From NCBI GenBank assembly GCA_934464775.1, contig CAKSKG010000017.1, positions 1 through 50,776 of the forward strand: a stretch of DNA of 50,776 nucleotides, in the 5' to 3' direction. Of this stretch, positions 41,482 through 49,775 are shown piece after piece. Origin of the DNA: an uncultured Oscillospiraceae bacterium. GTDB taxonomy: Bacteria > Bacillota > Clostridia > Oscillospirales > Ruminococcaceae. The notes under the pieces are model-generated. The model searched no databases. It worked only from the letters and a program-made list of their open reading frames with translations, and had not been told where the DNA came from. Each line of letters starts with the position of its first letter. The first letter of the stretch is position 1. A program made the position numbers and the translations under genes.

Positions 41482-41724
41482 TCAGAAGCTGAGTTCCTCA
41501 TCATCGTCATAGATATCGGAGGGATCGTAGTCATAATCCTCCATATCATCGTCAAAGCGGCAGCACTTTTTCTTACTCATGATGTCATAAACAAACTTTG
41601 CTGTGCATACGGCAAATGCCAGTATCGAAAAAATAAGAGCTGCGATCTGAACTCCGTTGACGGAGCTTTTCTTTTCGGGGAGAACTGCGTCTCCGATAAC
41701 CTTGCAGATACACTTTTTTACCAT
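41482..41724 (-). CDS. small single-pass membrane protein with acidic tail
   Basis: An 80-residue protein: an N-terminal part with two Cys (KKCICKVIGDAV), one membrane segment near residues 25-46, a basic/Cys stop-transfer (SKKKCCRF) and a very acidic Asp/Tyr-rich tail (DDDMEDYDYDPSDIYDDDEE). The ATG at 41724 is preferred because AAAGGAA is nine bases upstream; an ATG three codons earlier touches that site. No family recognised. It sits between yaaT and the SPFH gene and is probably co-transcribed with them; the acidic cytosolic tail could bind cations or a basic partner. Confidence 0.75.
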   Translation of the reverse strand: MVKKCICKVIGDAVLPEKKSSVNGVQIAALIFSILAFAVCTAKFVYDIMSKKKCCRFDDDMEDYDYDPSDIYDDDEELSF

Positions 41725-41765
41725 GTCGATCATTTCCTTTCAATATATTATAGCTTAATTATAGC

Positions 41766-42632
41766 TTATTTGTCCTCTAAGGATCTGAGTGCCTTTATCT
41801 CGTCACGGTCAACTCTTATCCTGCCGTCACGAATGACCTCGACGTCCTCCTTGTTGTATATAACGGGAGCATCGTCCGATTTTTCACGCTTGACCTTGAG
41901 TTTTCCCGTAAGAAGATTGACTTCCTCAACATAGCCCTTGAAATCGGGTGTCTTGACATAAGCTCCTGCCTTGGGCGTTGTTTTAAGAAGCTCCTCGTAG
42001 CAGTCCTGCTCGTATTTCAGACAGCACATAAGTCTGCCGCAGGTTCCCGATATCTTTGTGGGATTGAGTGAAAGTCCCTGCTCCTTTGCCATTTTGATTG
42101 AAACAGGCTGGAAATCTCCGAGAAAGGTCTTGCAGCAGAAGGGTCTGCCGCATACTCCCAGTCCGCCCAACATTTTTGCTTCGTCACGGACGCCGATCTG
42201 GCGAAGCTCGATTCGTGTTCTGAAAACCGAAGCAAGATCTTTTACCAGTTCGCGGAAATCCACACGGCTCTCGGCTGTAAAGTAGAAAAGCATCTTGTTG
42301 TTGTCAAAGGTGCATTCAACATCTACCAGCTTCATATCAAGCTTGTGTGCGGCGATCTTTTCCTGACAGATCTTCATGGCATTTTTTTCTTTTGCGGCAT
42401 TCTGCTCGATCACTTTCAGATCTGCCGCAGTAGCCGCACGGATAATTTCCTTTAACGGCTGAGTTATCTTTTCATCGTCGATCTCACGGTTCTCGATAAC
42501 AACATCGCCGCACTCAACGCCCTTTGACGTTTCAACAATGACCTTTGCTCCCGCTTTGAGCTTTTCGCCCTTGGGAGAAAAGTAATAGACTTTGCCCGCA
42601 CTTTTAAAGCGGACTCCGATGATCTCGGTCAT
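41766..42632 (-). CDS. yaaT: PSP1/YaaT-family regulatory protein
   Basis: A 288-residue cytosolic PSP1-domain protein. In B. subtilis YaaT, with YlbF and YmcA, forms the iron-sulfur Y-complex that controls RNase Y and the phosphorelay. Family features are EIIGVRFKSAGKVYYFSP at the start and a Cys-rich block GVCGRPFCCKTF...GTCGRLMCCLKYEQDCYEE near residues 165-210, with six or more Cys able to hold iron-sulfur clusters. The ATG at 42632 fits the family start; a GTG 33 bases upstream directly after AAAGGA is possible. It has its own promoter at 42721-42749 and is followed by the small acidic membrane protein gene. Confidence 0.93.
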   Translation of the reverse strand: MTEIIGVRFKSAGKVYYFSPKGEKLKAGAKVIVETSKGVECGDVVIENREIDDEKITQPLKEIIRAATAADLKVIEQNAAKEKNAMKICQEKIAAHKLDMKLVDVECTFDNNKMLFYFTAESRVDFRELVKDLASVFRTRIELRQIGVRDEAKMLGGLGVCGRPFCCKTFLGDFQPVSIKMAKEQGLSLNPTKISGTCGRLMCCLKYEQDCYEELLKTTPKAGAYVKTPDFKGYVEEVNLLTGKLKVKREKSDDAPVIYNKEDVEVIRDGRIRVDRDEIKALRSLEDK

Positions 42633-42720
42633 ATATTTTATCCATTTTCCCTGTGGAAAATGCACTCCTTTCAGATATTTGCGGATATAAGAGCTGTTTT
42701 TCCCATTTCCGTATGATTAA

Positions 42721-42749
42721 ATAATAGCACATTATTTATTTTCTGTCAA
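42721..42749 (-). promoter_or_regulatory. promoter of yaaT
   Basis: Minus strand TTGACA (42744-42749), 17 bases, TATTAT (42721-42726), just after the pseudouridine synthase gene ends. Confidence 0.88.
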
Positions 42750-42760
42750 TTAAAAACACA

Positions 42761-43384
42761 TTATAAATGAAGCTCCTCGTTATAATGTTCTTTAAGTATT
42801 TGTATCTCTTCTTCCGTCAGAGGACGGTAAGAGCCTTTTTCAAGAGCTTCGTCAAGTATAACTCCGCCTATTGCGGTGCGTTTCAGATAGACGATATGAC
42901 AGCCCAGCGCCGAAAGCATACGCTTCACCTGATGCTTTTTTCCCTCGGTTATCGTGATATATCCCGCAAAGTATTTCTGGCTCGGATTTTTGAGATACCG
43001 TTCCCGTCGGTTTTCGGGAAGATGATCTTCGATCTCGGTGATAACGCCGCTGCTTTCGCTGCGGATCACCGCAGGCAGTGCGGGATATTCAAATCCCTCA
43101 AGATGAAGCCCCTCTGCGGCGGCTTTTATTTTGTCTTCCGTAAGTTCGCCTATGGCATAGAAAAAATATGTCTTTGAAATGTGGCTCCGAGGCCGCATAA
43201 GACGGCAGGCAAGCTTTCCGTCATCGGTCACCAGAAGCAGTCCCTCCGTGTCCTTGTCAAGCCTGCCTATTGGATAGACCTTATTGCGAAGCTCGTCGGG
43301 AAAATCGTCCATTACCGTTCTGCAAAGCCTGTCGGAGCAGGCGGTGATACAGCCCTTGGGCTTGTTATACATATAATACAGCAT
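42761..43384 (-). CDS. RsuA/RluE-type rRNA pseudouridine synthase lacking S4 domain
   Basis: A 207-residue pseudouridine synthase of the RsuA/RluB/E/F family. The catalytic Asp is in GRLDKDTEGLLLVTDDG; YNKPKGCIT at the start and EGKKHQVKRMLSALG near the end are further signatures. It begins directly with the catalytic domain, so the N-terminal S4 RNA-binding domain of RsuA is missing, as in E. coli RluE. ATG 43384 follows the holB stop by two bases and there is no good ribosome site, so translation is probably coupled. Reading further upstream would run through the end of holB in another frame. The target base is unknown. Confidence 0.93.
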   Translation of the reverse strand: MLYYMYNKPKGCITACSDRLCRTVMDDFPDELRNKVYPIGRLDKDTEGLLLVTDDGKLACRLMRPRSHISKTYFFYAIGELTEDKIKAAAEGLHLEGFEYPALPAVIRSESSGVITEIEDHLPENRRERYLKNPSQKYFAGYITITEGKKHQVKRMLSALGCHIVYLKRTAIGGVILDEALEKGSYRPLTEEEIQILKEHYNEELHL

Positions 43385-43386
43385 AT

Positions 43387-44367
43387 TCAGATACAAAGCC
43401 TTGCCGACATGGCACAGGCAGCCGCATTCAGGTTTATGTTGACGCTTATCGAGAACCAGCGCTGTGCTTCCGCAAGAAATTCGTGCAGCTCGGAGGCTTT
43501 CCTGCTGCTTATCCTCATTGAAAGGGCGGAGGCATTGGAAGCACTGCACCCGATAAGCTCGGTGTTCGGACCTTTGAGCCGAAGCATAAGAGCGTCACGT
43601 ATAAGCTCGTCAAGCATGGCAGCCACACGGCTCATATCGTCACGGGAGGATATTGCGGAAAGTGCTTTAAGTATGGAATATTCGTCCCGTGCGGTCATAG
43701 CCGATGCAATGTCCCTGACAGTTCCGCACAGCTCATACATTTTTCCCTTTTCGAGATAATCTATGCATCTTCCGATGTTGCCGTGATATGCGGACACGGC
43801 TTCGGATATATCCTGCGCCGAATATTTATCTGTGTCCGTGAGAGCTTCGGTGCATTCTTCCTCTGTGCAGCTTACGGTTTCAAAGCGTGTCACTCTTGAA
43901 ATTATCGTGGGCAGAAATGTTTCGATATTACGCAGTGTGAAGATAAAATATGCGTGATCGGGCGGCTCCTCGATAGTTTTCAGAAGAGCGTTCTGCGATA
44001 CTGTGTTGATATTGTCGCAGTCGCAGAAAATATAGAATTTTCCCGCTCCGTCATTGGGCGCAACTATGGAATCGTCGATTATCTCACGGATATCGTCAAT
44101 TTTGTAGCCCGATGTTTTTCCCTTTGCTTCGGGAAAGATAACGTCGGGGTGAGTTTCGTTTTCGATACGGCGGCAGTTTCTGCATATACCGCAGGGAGCG
44201 CCGTTTTCAAGGAGAGATTCACACAGTACGGACTGGGCGATATATTTTGCGGCAGTGCGTCTGCCCGTGCCTTTTTCGCCTGTTATAACGTAGCTGTGAT
44301 TGATCCTTCCCGAGCGTGTCATTGCCGACAGCGCATCGGAGATATTTTTCTTTGAATATAGCTTCAT
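43387..44367 (-). CDS. holB: DNA polymerase III subunit delta prime
   Basis: A 326-residue clamp-loader subunit. The P-loop position reads GEKGTGRRTAA, with Arg where active AAA+ subunits have Lys, as expected for delta prime, which does not hydrolyse ATP. The zinc-binding cysteines are seen as CESLLENGAPCGICRNC. FYIFCDCDNINTVSQNALLKTIEEPP and the SRVTRFE motif (SRC-like) follow. The C-terminal collar domain is divergent. It lies 18 bases after the decarboxylase gene and two bases before the pseudouridine synthase. The order decarboxylase-holB-yaaT recalls B. subtilis yaaO-tmk-...-holB-yaaT, without tmk. Confidence 0.92.
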   Translation of the reverse strand: MKLYSKKNISDALSAMTRSGRINHSYVITGEKGTGRRTAAKYIAQSVLCESLLENGAPCGICRNCRRIENETHPDVIFPEAKGKTSGYKIDDIREIIDDSIVAPNDGAGKFYIFCDCDNINTVSQNALLKTIEEPPDHAYFIFTLRNIETFLPTIISRVTRFETVSCTEEECTEALTDTDKYSAQDISEAVSAYHGNIGRCIDYLEKGKMYELCGTVRDIASAMTARDEYSILKALSAISSRDDMSRVAAMLDELIRDALMLRLKGPNTELIGCSASNASALSMRISSRKASELHEFLAEAQRWFSISVNINLNAAACAMSARLCI

Positions 44368-44385
44368 GGCATTTTCTTTCGTTGG

Positions 44386-45705
44386 TTATTTTACGGCTCT
44401 TACCTTGTCTATGCCGTACATTTTAAGTATTTCTGCGGTCTTTTCAGTGAAGATCTCGCCGGGAGCGGCAACAGCTATTCCCGGAGGGCAGGCAGTTACC
44501 GCACAGGCGCATATCCTGCCTGCCGCATTGTCGGAAGAGATCTCCTCACTTTCCGCAAGGGCGGCTTCACGTATTGACATAGCCCGTTTATGTATCGGGA
44601 ACTCGATTTTCGTCGGCGGAACAAGCCTTATCCTCGGCATAGGTATCTCCGAAAGTGCTTTTTCGATGATATCAAAATCAGAATCACTGTTCATCGGAGA
44701 AAGCATCAGCACGATATGAGTGCTGTCCGCATATTCGCATTCGATCCCGCTTTCACGGAGAATATCTGCCGTTTCCGTGCCTGTAAGTCCCCGTGAGGCA
44801 GTGTGTATCGTGACTTTCAGCGGTTCGTCTCCGATAAGCTCCCATGTTTGGGAAAGCTTCTGCTTCATTATATCTATCCGTTTTACCGTGCGGTCAAGTT
44901 CGGCTCGGAAGCTTTCCGCAAGATATCTGTTGCACAGATCAAGGGACTGCAATATAAGGTAGGAGGGGCTTGTGGAGCAGAACATGGACATACATTCCTT
45001 GGCTCTGCCTTTGGGTATCCTGCCGCCCGAATGAAGATATGCTCCGCCCGTAAGCACAGGGAGGGTCTTGTGGGCGCTGTCACAGCACATATCCGCACCC
45101 AGTGCAATAGGGTGCATAGGCTTTTCAAGGAATGCGGTGTATGCCCCGTGGGCATTGTCAACCAGCAGATAAACGCCCTTTCGGCGGCATATTTCCGATA
45201 TTGCTCCGATGTCGCATATCCTGCCGAGATAATCGGGTGATGTTAGGTATACGCAGGCAGCGTCCGTGCTTTCAAGGGCACGCTCTACGTCCTCGGGATA
45301 TATCCCACCGGAAACTATGGTGTCCGTGATATAGGGATATATCCACCTTACATTCAGCCCGAGCAGCACGCAGGTGTTGATAAATGCACGGTGACAGTTC
45401 CTTGCGGCTATCACTGTATCTCCTCTTTTGCACACTGCGGCAAGCATTGCCTGAATGCAGGCAGTGGAGCCTGCACAGGAATATATCGTTTCCGCAGTCC
45501 CGAAAAGAGAAGTCGCATTTTTTTCGCTTTCGGCAATAATGCCGTCGGCTTCAAAAAGAGCATCGGCGTCCTTTATCTCGGTTATGTCATAATCATATGC
45601 AGCCGAAAATCCGCAGGGGAGCGGCGATATGCCCTTATGTCCCGGCATATGGGCTCTTACGCCTTTTCGGTGTGAGTTAACAAAATCGTATATCGGTGTA
45701 TTCAT
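44386..45705 (-). CDS. Orn/Lys/Arg decarboxylase family protein
   Basis: A 439-residue fold I PLP decarboxylase of the short Firmicutes type (YaaO/SpeA-like), making agmatine, cadaverine or putrescine. The N-terminus is the family signature HRKGVRAHMPGHKG. The PLP lysine is in DSAHKTLPVLTGGAYLH; VDNAHGAY carries the PLP-binding Asp and His. The C-terminal domain (ECEYADSTHIVLMLSP, PPGIAVAAPGE) is complete. The long wing domain of E. coli enzymes is absent. GGAAAA provides the ribosome site and the promoter at 45753-45781 is consensus. The substrate cannot be told from sequence. It heads the unit with holB and the pseudouridine synthase. Confidence 0.94.
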   Translation of the reverse strand: MNTPIYDFVNSHRKGVRAHMPGHKGISPLPCGFSAAYDYDITEIKDADALFEADGIIAESEKNATSLFGTAETIYSCAGSTACIQAMLAAVCKRGDTVIAARNCHRAFINTCVLLGLNVRWIYPYITDTIVSGGIYPEDVERALESTDAACVYLTSPDYLGRICDIGAISEICRRKGVYLLVDNAHGAYTAFLEKPMHPIALGADMCCDSAHKTLPVLTGGAYLHSGGRIPKGRAKECMSMFCSTSPSYLILQSLDLCNRYLAESFRAELDRTVKRIDIMKQKLSQTWELIGDEPLKVTIHTASRGLTGTETADILRESGIECEYADSTHIVLMLSPMNSDSDFDIIEKALSEIPMPRIRLVPPTKIEFPIHKRAMSIREAALAESEEISSDNAAGRICACAVTACPPGIAVAAPGEIFTEKTAEILKMYGIDKVRAVK

Positions 45706-45731
45706 GGAAAAGTTTTCCTTATGTATATTTT

Positions 45732-45746
45732 TACATTTGCAATGTA
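45732..45746. promoter_or_regulatory. palindrome in the decarboxylase leader
   Basis: TACATT-TGC-AATGTA, perfect dyad just downstream of the -10 box, a possible operator. Confidence 0.5.
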
Positions 45747-45752
45747 CATATT

Positions 45753-45781
45753 ATTATAATATACTGTCTCATATTTGTCAA
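45753..45781 (-). promoter_or_regulatory. promoter of the decarboxylase-holB unit
   Basis: Minus strand full consensus TTGACA (45776-45781), 17 bases, TATAAT (45753-45758). Confidence 0.93.
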
Positions 45782-45844
45782 GAAGTCGGTTTATTTGTTA
45801 TAAAAACGACGGATTTGTGTTGTTATTTTTTGCATTTTAATCAA

Positions 45845-45873
45845 TTGAAATATTTACATATCGGTGTTATAAT
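45845..45873 (+). promoter_or_regulatory. promoter of the EAL-domain gene
   Basis: TTGAAA (45845-45850), 17 bases, TATAAT (45868-45873) with extended -10 TGT. Confidence 0.88.
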
Positions 45874-45883
45874 AAAAATAAAG

Positions 45884-45927
45884 TTAAACGTTTACTTTGT
45901 GATACTTGCGTATAATTAAACGTTTAC
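45884..45927. promoter_or_regulatory. paired LacI-type palindromic operators
   Basis: Two identical 12-base copies TTAAACGTTTAC (45884-45895 and 45916-45927), each with the TAAACGTTTA palindrome, 32 bases apart, downstream of the promoter. Confidence 0.65.
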
Positions 45928-45979
45928 CGAAAAAATTGCTTTGATTTTGTTTTTTAGAGCTTTTGCTCAGGGGTGGGTA

Positions 45980-47923
45980 ATGGATTATATCCTGTATTTT
46001 GAGTATGCTTCCTGTATGCTTATGATCGTGCTGATCTGTGCATACCTGGCAGGCCGCAGCATGGATACATATCAGAACAAAATGCTGCTGACCCTGTTTT
46101 CGACCAATATCATAACATCGCTTATTGATCTTGCAAATTATTTTATCCCGAAGATCTCGTTCCCAAGAAATGAGATCGCCGCAGAGATATCACATACACT
46201 TTATTTTGTATTCCATGTAGGAACGGTCATTGCATTTTATCTGTACTGCAATGCACTGTCGGGAAACATCAAACGTCAGTCAAAGCGGTTCAGGCGGCTG
46301 ATGCTTGTGCCTGCCGCACTTTGCTATATTATAGTTATAATAAATCCATTTACGCATCTTCTGTTCAGCGTTGATGACAACGCAAATTATCACAGAGAAC
46401 CGCTGATCGCACTTTTCTACGCCGCTGCGGTGTTTTATCTTATGGCTGCCGTTATCACGGTATGCTTCCCGTATACAAAGCTTGCGGTCCTGAAAAAGAT
46501 GACCTGCATACTGTTTTTTGTTGCAAATCTTATATGTGCGGGCGTGCAGTTTGTTCAGCCCCGTCTGCTTATCGAGACATTCGGCGTTGCTCTTTCACTG
46601 GTGCTTATTTATATTGTTTTTGAGCACCCGCAGGAATATGTCGATTCAAAATACAATTCACTCAATGTAAAGGGCTTCGGCTGCTTTGTTGACAACTGCG
46701 TGAATACCAATACGGATTTTATGCTGTTCTGCATCAAAATACATGAGCTTAACGGCATTCAGAAAGCTTTCGGCGAGGAATATACCGATGAGCTTTTGCG
46801 TTCAATGGTACGCCGTATGTACGAGGAATTTCCCAAGGCGAATTTCTTCAAGCTTTCGTACAGCACCTTTGTTCTTACTGTAAGAGGAAATGACGAAGAG
46901 CGCTATGCAAAGACAAAAAGCAAGCTTATCGAAATGTTTTCGGGAGTATGGGAGGTTGGCGACAGCCACATGAAGCTGAAAGCCAGTATCGGCTGTGCGT
47001 ACTGCATGAAGGAGCTTTCCACAGCAGAGGATATCAGCGATTTTATCGGCGCAGTAAAGCGCAGCTCCTCTTCATTCAAAAATATGACTGCCGACGCTGC
47101 CGATGTCGATACCGAAAGCATTCGCCGCCGCAGGAAGCTTAAAGATATTGTTTCCGATGCTGCCGAGCACGGCGGATTTGAAGTATTCTATCAGCCGATC
47201 GTTTCCGCTTCGGACGGCAGGATAATCACTGCCGAGGCGCTTATCCGTCTGAAGCACTGTGAGCTTGGCTATGTTTCCCCCGAGGAATTTATCCCTATCG
47301 CGGAGGAGCAGGGAAGCATAATCAGAATAGGCGAGTTTGTTTTCAGATCGGTGTGCAGATTTATCCGTGAGAAAAATCTCATTGAAAGAGGTCTGCGCTA
47401 TATCGAGATAAATCTTTCGGCGGTTCAGTGTCTCCAGAATAATCTCAGTGAAACGCTGTCAAAGATAATGTCGTCCTACGACCTGAAGCCGTCATACATC
47501 AATCTTGAAATAACCGAAACTTCGGAAGCGATACTCAATTCCACGTTCCATGACAATATTTCGGCGCTTTCAAACATGGGCATAGGCTTTTCAATGGACG
47601 ATTACGGCACGGGATTTTCCAATATGAATTATCTTTTCAAGCTGCCCTTTGATATAGTTAAAATAGACAAGTCTATTCTTTGGGAAGCGTTCACAAATGA
47701 AAGAGCGATGATCGTTCTTGAAAATATCATTTGTCTTGCCCACAGAATGGGGCTGGAAGTAGTCGCAGAGGGTGTTGAGACTCATGAGCATATCGAACAG
47801 CTGAGAAAATTCAACTGCGAATATTTGCAGGGCTACTTCTTTTCAAGACCTGTTTCCGAAAAGGAATTTGACGAAGTCCTGCGGACACTTCCTTTTATGA
47901 AAAAGCTTGCCGCAGAGGCATAA
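45980..47923 (+). CDS. membrane-bound EAL cyclic-di-GMP phosphodiesterase
   Basis: A 647-residue signalling protein. Six or seven hydrophobic segments fill residues 1-215, a sensor-type membrane module. Residues about 230-390 are a degenerate GGDEF domain with no GGDEF signature. The EAL domain runs from about 400 to 640. Its motifs are intact: EAL at 419-421, INLSAVQ, EITET, MDDYGTGFSN, VKIDKSI, EGVETHEH and QGYFFSRP, so hydrolysis of cyclic-di-GMP is expected. ATG 45980 follows GGGGTGGG; the upstream in-frame ATG would include the operator region. It is monocistronic with its own promoter and operators. Confidence 0.93.
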   Translation: MDYILYFEYASCMLMIVLICAYLAGRSMDTYQNKMLLTLFSTNIITSLIDLANYFIPKISFPRNEIAAEISHTLYFVFHVGTVIAFYLYCNALSGNIKRQSKRFRRLMLVPAALCYIIVIINPFTHLLFSVDDNANYHREPLIALFYAAAVFYLMAAVITVCFPYTKLAVLKKMTCILFFVANLICAGVQFVQPRLLIETFGVALSLVLIYIVFEHPQEYVDSKYNSLNVKGFGCFVDNCVNTNTDFMLFCIKIHELNGIQKAFGEEYTDELLRSMVRRMYEEFPKANFFKLSYSTFVLTVRGNDEERYAKTKSKLIEMFSGVWEVGDSHMKLKASIGCAYCMKELSTAEDISDFIGAVKRSSSSFKNMTADAADVDTESIRRRRKLKDIVSDAAEHGGFEVFYQPIVSASDGRIITAEALIRLKHCELGYVSPEEFIPIAEEQGSIIRIGEFVFRSVCRFIREKNLIERGLRYIEINLSAVQCLQNNLSETLSKIMSSYDLKPSYINLEITETSEAILNSTFHDNISALSNMGIGFSMDDYGTGFSNMNYLFKLPFDIVKIDKSILWEAFTNERAMIVLENIICLAHRMGLEVVAEGVETHEHIEQLRKFNCEYLQGYFFSRPVSEKEFDEVLRTLPFMKKLAAEA

Positions 47924-47960
47924 AATAATTTCCGCTTAGAATTAATTTGATTTATAAATG

Positions 47961-47997
47961 ATAACAGCCTGCGTATTCATGGTGCGCAGGCTGTTAT
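47961..47997. terminator. hairpin between the EAL gene and the secreted-protein gene
   Basis: Perfect 13-base inverted repeat ATAACAGCCTGCG and complement, loop 11; the T-run is interrupted (TTATTATAT). Confidence 0.75.
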
Positions 47998-48032
47998 TAT
48001 ATATTTAGGAGAGAAACGGAAAAAGCAAAAGC

Positions 48033-48842
48033 TTATGAATTGGCTGCAAGCTTTGTTTCAAAGCCTGCATTGTCTGCCGAAACGATGCTTTTTTTCGAGG
48101 TGAGGATATAATTTCCGTCCTCGGTGTCATCGTTCAGCAGAAGATAATATTCGCCGCCTTCTGTTACCTTTGAATCAAAAAGCACGGCTGTGAATTCCTC
48201 GGGGATGTCGCCCTTGTACTGCTCGGCAACGGTACAGGAATATACTCCGCTGCCGCTGTAATTGTCGCCGATACGCTCACCGATCTCCGCTTTGACGATA
48301 ACGGGGGACAGCTCTATCAGCTGCTTTGTGTTTGCCTTGCGGATATAATCCGTGCCCTCGATAACGGAATCGTCCGACTGTGAAAGCACGCTGTCAACGT
48401 AATGGGTGAGTGATGTGACAGTCTCGGGCGGATTGGCTATATCCAGTCCCAGAGCGGACATTTCCGTAATATTGTTGCGTTCATCCGCAGCAATGAAAAT
48501 GTCGGATATCACCGTGTACATATCATGCTTAAAGTAGACCGAAACGGACTTGTCAAGATAAAGCACATATTTGCTGTCCTTTTCAAGCTTTTCGGCAAAA
48601 TCATCGGGTGCGGTCACATAAATAATGCTGCTGTCCGCACTGCCTTTTAACATCCTGACGTTTTTGAATTTGTATTCGCTGCCGCTTTTTCCTATGTATG
48701 AAGCGAGAACGATGCAGTCGCTTTCGGAGGTACATTCCTCAAAGCTGAAATTATTGTCATACTCATATCCGTATACGGTACCTGCTGCCGAAAGCACTGT
48801 TACTGCCGCGGCAATTACTGCGGCAAGCTTTCTTATTTTCAT
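48033..48842 (-). CDS. secreted protein of unknown function
   Basis: A 269-residue exported protein. A signal peptide (MKIRKLAAVIAAAVTVLSAAGTVYG, split here after A17) ends near residue 25. The mature protein reads as beta-rich, with repeated short strands such as DCIVLASYIGKSG, YVLYLDKSVSVYF, IVKAEIGERIGDNY and YYLLLNDDTEDGNYIL. The paired IV-A-I/VLASY strand patterns near residues 40 and 185 suggest a duplicated fold. No Cys-rich or catalytic motif. ATG 48842 has GGGAG upstream; a longer start would break the signal peptide. It is monocistronic, with a leader hairpin at 48888-48910. Confidence 0.78.
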   Translation of the reverse strand: MKIRKLAAVIAAAVTVLSAAGTVYGYEYDNNFSFEECTSESDCIVLASYIGKSGSEYKFKNVRMLKGSADSSIIYVTAPDDFAEKLEKDSKYVLYLDKSVSVYFKHDMYTVISDIFIAADERNNITEMSALGLDIANPPETVTSLTHYVDSVLSQSDDSVIEGTDYIRKANTKQLIELSPVIVKAEIGERIGDNYSGSGVYSCTVAEQYKGDIPEEFTAVLFDSKVTEGGEYYLLLNDDTEDGNYILTSKKSIVSADNAGFETKLAANS

Positions 48843-48887
48843 TGAAATACTCCCATCTGCCCGAATGGGCAATATGTTTTCCGACGT

Positions 48888-48910
48888 AAGCGGAGTTTTT
48901 TGCTCCGCTT
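48888..48910. other. leader hairpin of the secreted-protein gene
   Basis: Perfect 8-base stem AAGCGGAG / CTCCGCTT with a T-rich loop. A weaker dyad TGCCC-GAAT-GGGCA lies nearer the ribosome site. Confidence 0.5.
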
Positions 48911-48931
48911 TTCTCCGACCGTCTATATAGT

Positions 48932-48960
48932 AATGTATTCAAAAGTATGATATTTTTCAA
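48932..48960 (-). promoter_or_regulatory. possible promoter of the secreted-protein gene
   Basis: Minus strand TTGAAA (48955-48960), 17 bases, TACATT (48932-48937); the -10 box is weak. Confidence 0.4.
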
Positions 48961-49016
48961 ATGACAATATATTTTGTATGAATGCACAAAAATCAGCTGT
49001 GCAATATAGCTATATT

Positions 49017-49520
49017 TTAAAATTCCTCGGGGAATTTTCCGGCTGTAACCAGCGCACCGTTAAAATACCTCTGATCTCCCGTGACTTCCTTTATAACATT
49101 TATATAAGGAGGCAGGTCGATGTGCTGGGATTCGTTTTCCAGCTCCAGCTCGATAGTGGCATATCTGTCCGAAAAAGGATAAACGTCCATCTCAAAGCGC
49201 TGACCGTTGTATATTATAATGTATCTCGTTTTGATAACGGGAGGGATATCCAGCGCTTCTTCAAGGAGCTTTTCATATTCAGCCGAGGTTATCTCATGCT
49301 CGTTTTCCTCACGGGTGATGCCTGTGAGCCTGCGCTTTTCGGTATAATAATATGTTGTGCTGCCGTTTATGATTATCCTGCGCACTCTGCGCTGTACGTC
49401 GGGATCGGGACGGTTCAGATAGGTCTGTGTTATCTCCCATTTTTCGGTTATGGGTATATCCTTTTCATCGGGGAGAAAAACGAGAAATTTTCTTTCTATT
49501 TCAAGTCCGCCGTGGTTCAT
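49017..49520 (-). CDS. CYTH-domain (triphosphate tunnel metalloenzyme) protein
   Basis: A 167-residue cytosolic protein. It has the CYTH signature EIERKFLV at residues 6-13, alternating-charge tunnel strands (DVQRRVRRI, YYYTEKRR, NEHEIT), TRYIIIYNG, FEMDVYPF and the late IELELENE. Such enzymes hydrolyse inorganic triphosphate or act on similar phosphoanhydrides with Mg or Mn. ATG 49520 has AAAGGAAG seven bases upstream; a longer frame upstream is AT-rich and crosses the promoter. It is divergent from mntP, which is manganese-regulated; a link by metal is conceivable but unproven. Confidence 0.92.
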   Translation of the reverse strand: MNHGGLEIERKFLVFLPDEKDIPITEKWEITQTYLNRPDPDVQRRVRRIIINGSTTYYYTEKRRLTGITREENEHEITSAEYEKLLEEALDIPPVIKTRYIIIYNGQRFEMDVYPFSDRYATIELELENESQHIDLPPYINVIKEVTGDQRYFNGALVTAGKFPEEF

Positions 49521-49550
49521 CGGTATCTTCCTTTCATTTTTTATATTATA

Positions 49551-49579
49551 ATTATACCATATTATGTGAGGAATATCAA
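49551..49579 (-). promoter_or_regulatory. promoter of the CYTH gene
   Basis: Minus strand TTGATA (49574-49579), 17 bases, TATAAT (49551-49556), with extended -10 TGG. Confidence 0.87.
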
Positions 49580-49646
49580 GCATGCATAAATTTTGTGTCT
49601 GTGAAATATATTTTATTATAAATATCAAAAAAGTTAACTCAGGGTA

Positions 49647-49675
49647 TTGACAAGCGTTCGGATATATGTTATAAT
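49647..49675 (+). promoter_or_regulatory. promoter of the mntP riboswitch transcript
   Basis: Full consensus TTGACA (49647-49652), 17 bases, TATAAT (49670-49675), extended -10 TGT. Confidence 0.93.
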
Positions 49676-49678
49676 CAA

Positions 49679-49775
49679 CCATATCATAAGGGAGTAGTCA
49701 GCGCCTTGAGCGTTGCAAGTCAACATACTGACCTTTCGGGTCTGGCTTGGATCAAATGACGAGACTTGTGTATGG
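49679..49775 (+). ncRNA. yybP-ykoY manganese riboswitch aptamer
   Basis: The leader has the conserved AGGGAGTAG box, a central helix region with CAACATACTGACC and GGTCTGGC, and a 3' GACGAGACTT element, as in yybP-ykoY aptamers. P1 is formed by CATAAG with its preceding ATA (49681-49690) and CTTGTGTATGG (49765-49775). The same 3' strand also forms the 5' arm of the terminator that follows, so Mn2+ binding should favour transcription of mntP. The location before mntP is the known context for this class. Confidence 0.9.
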
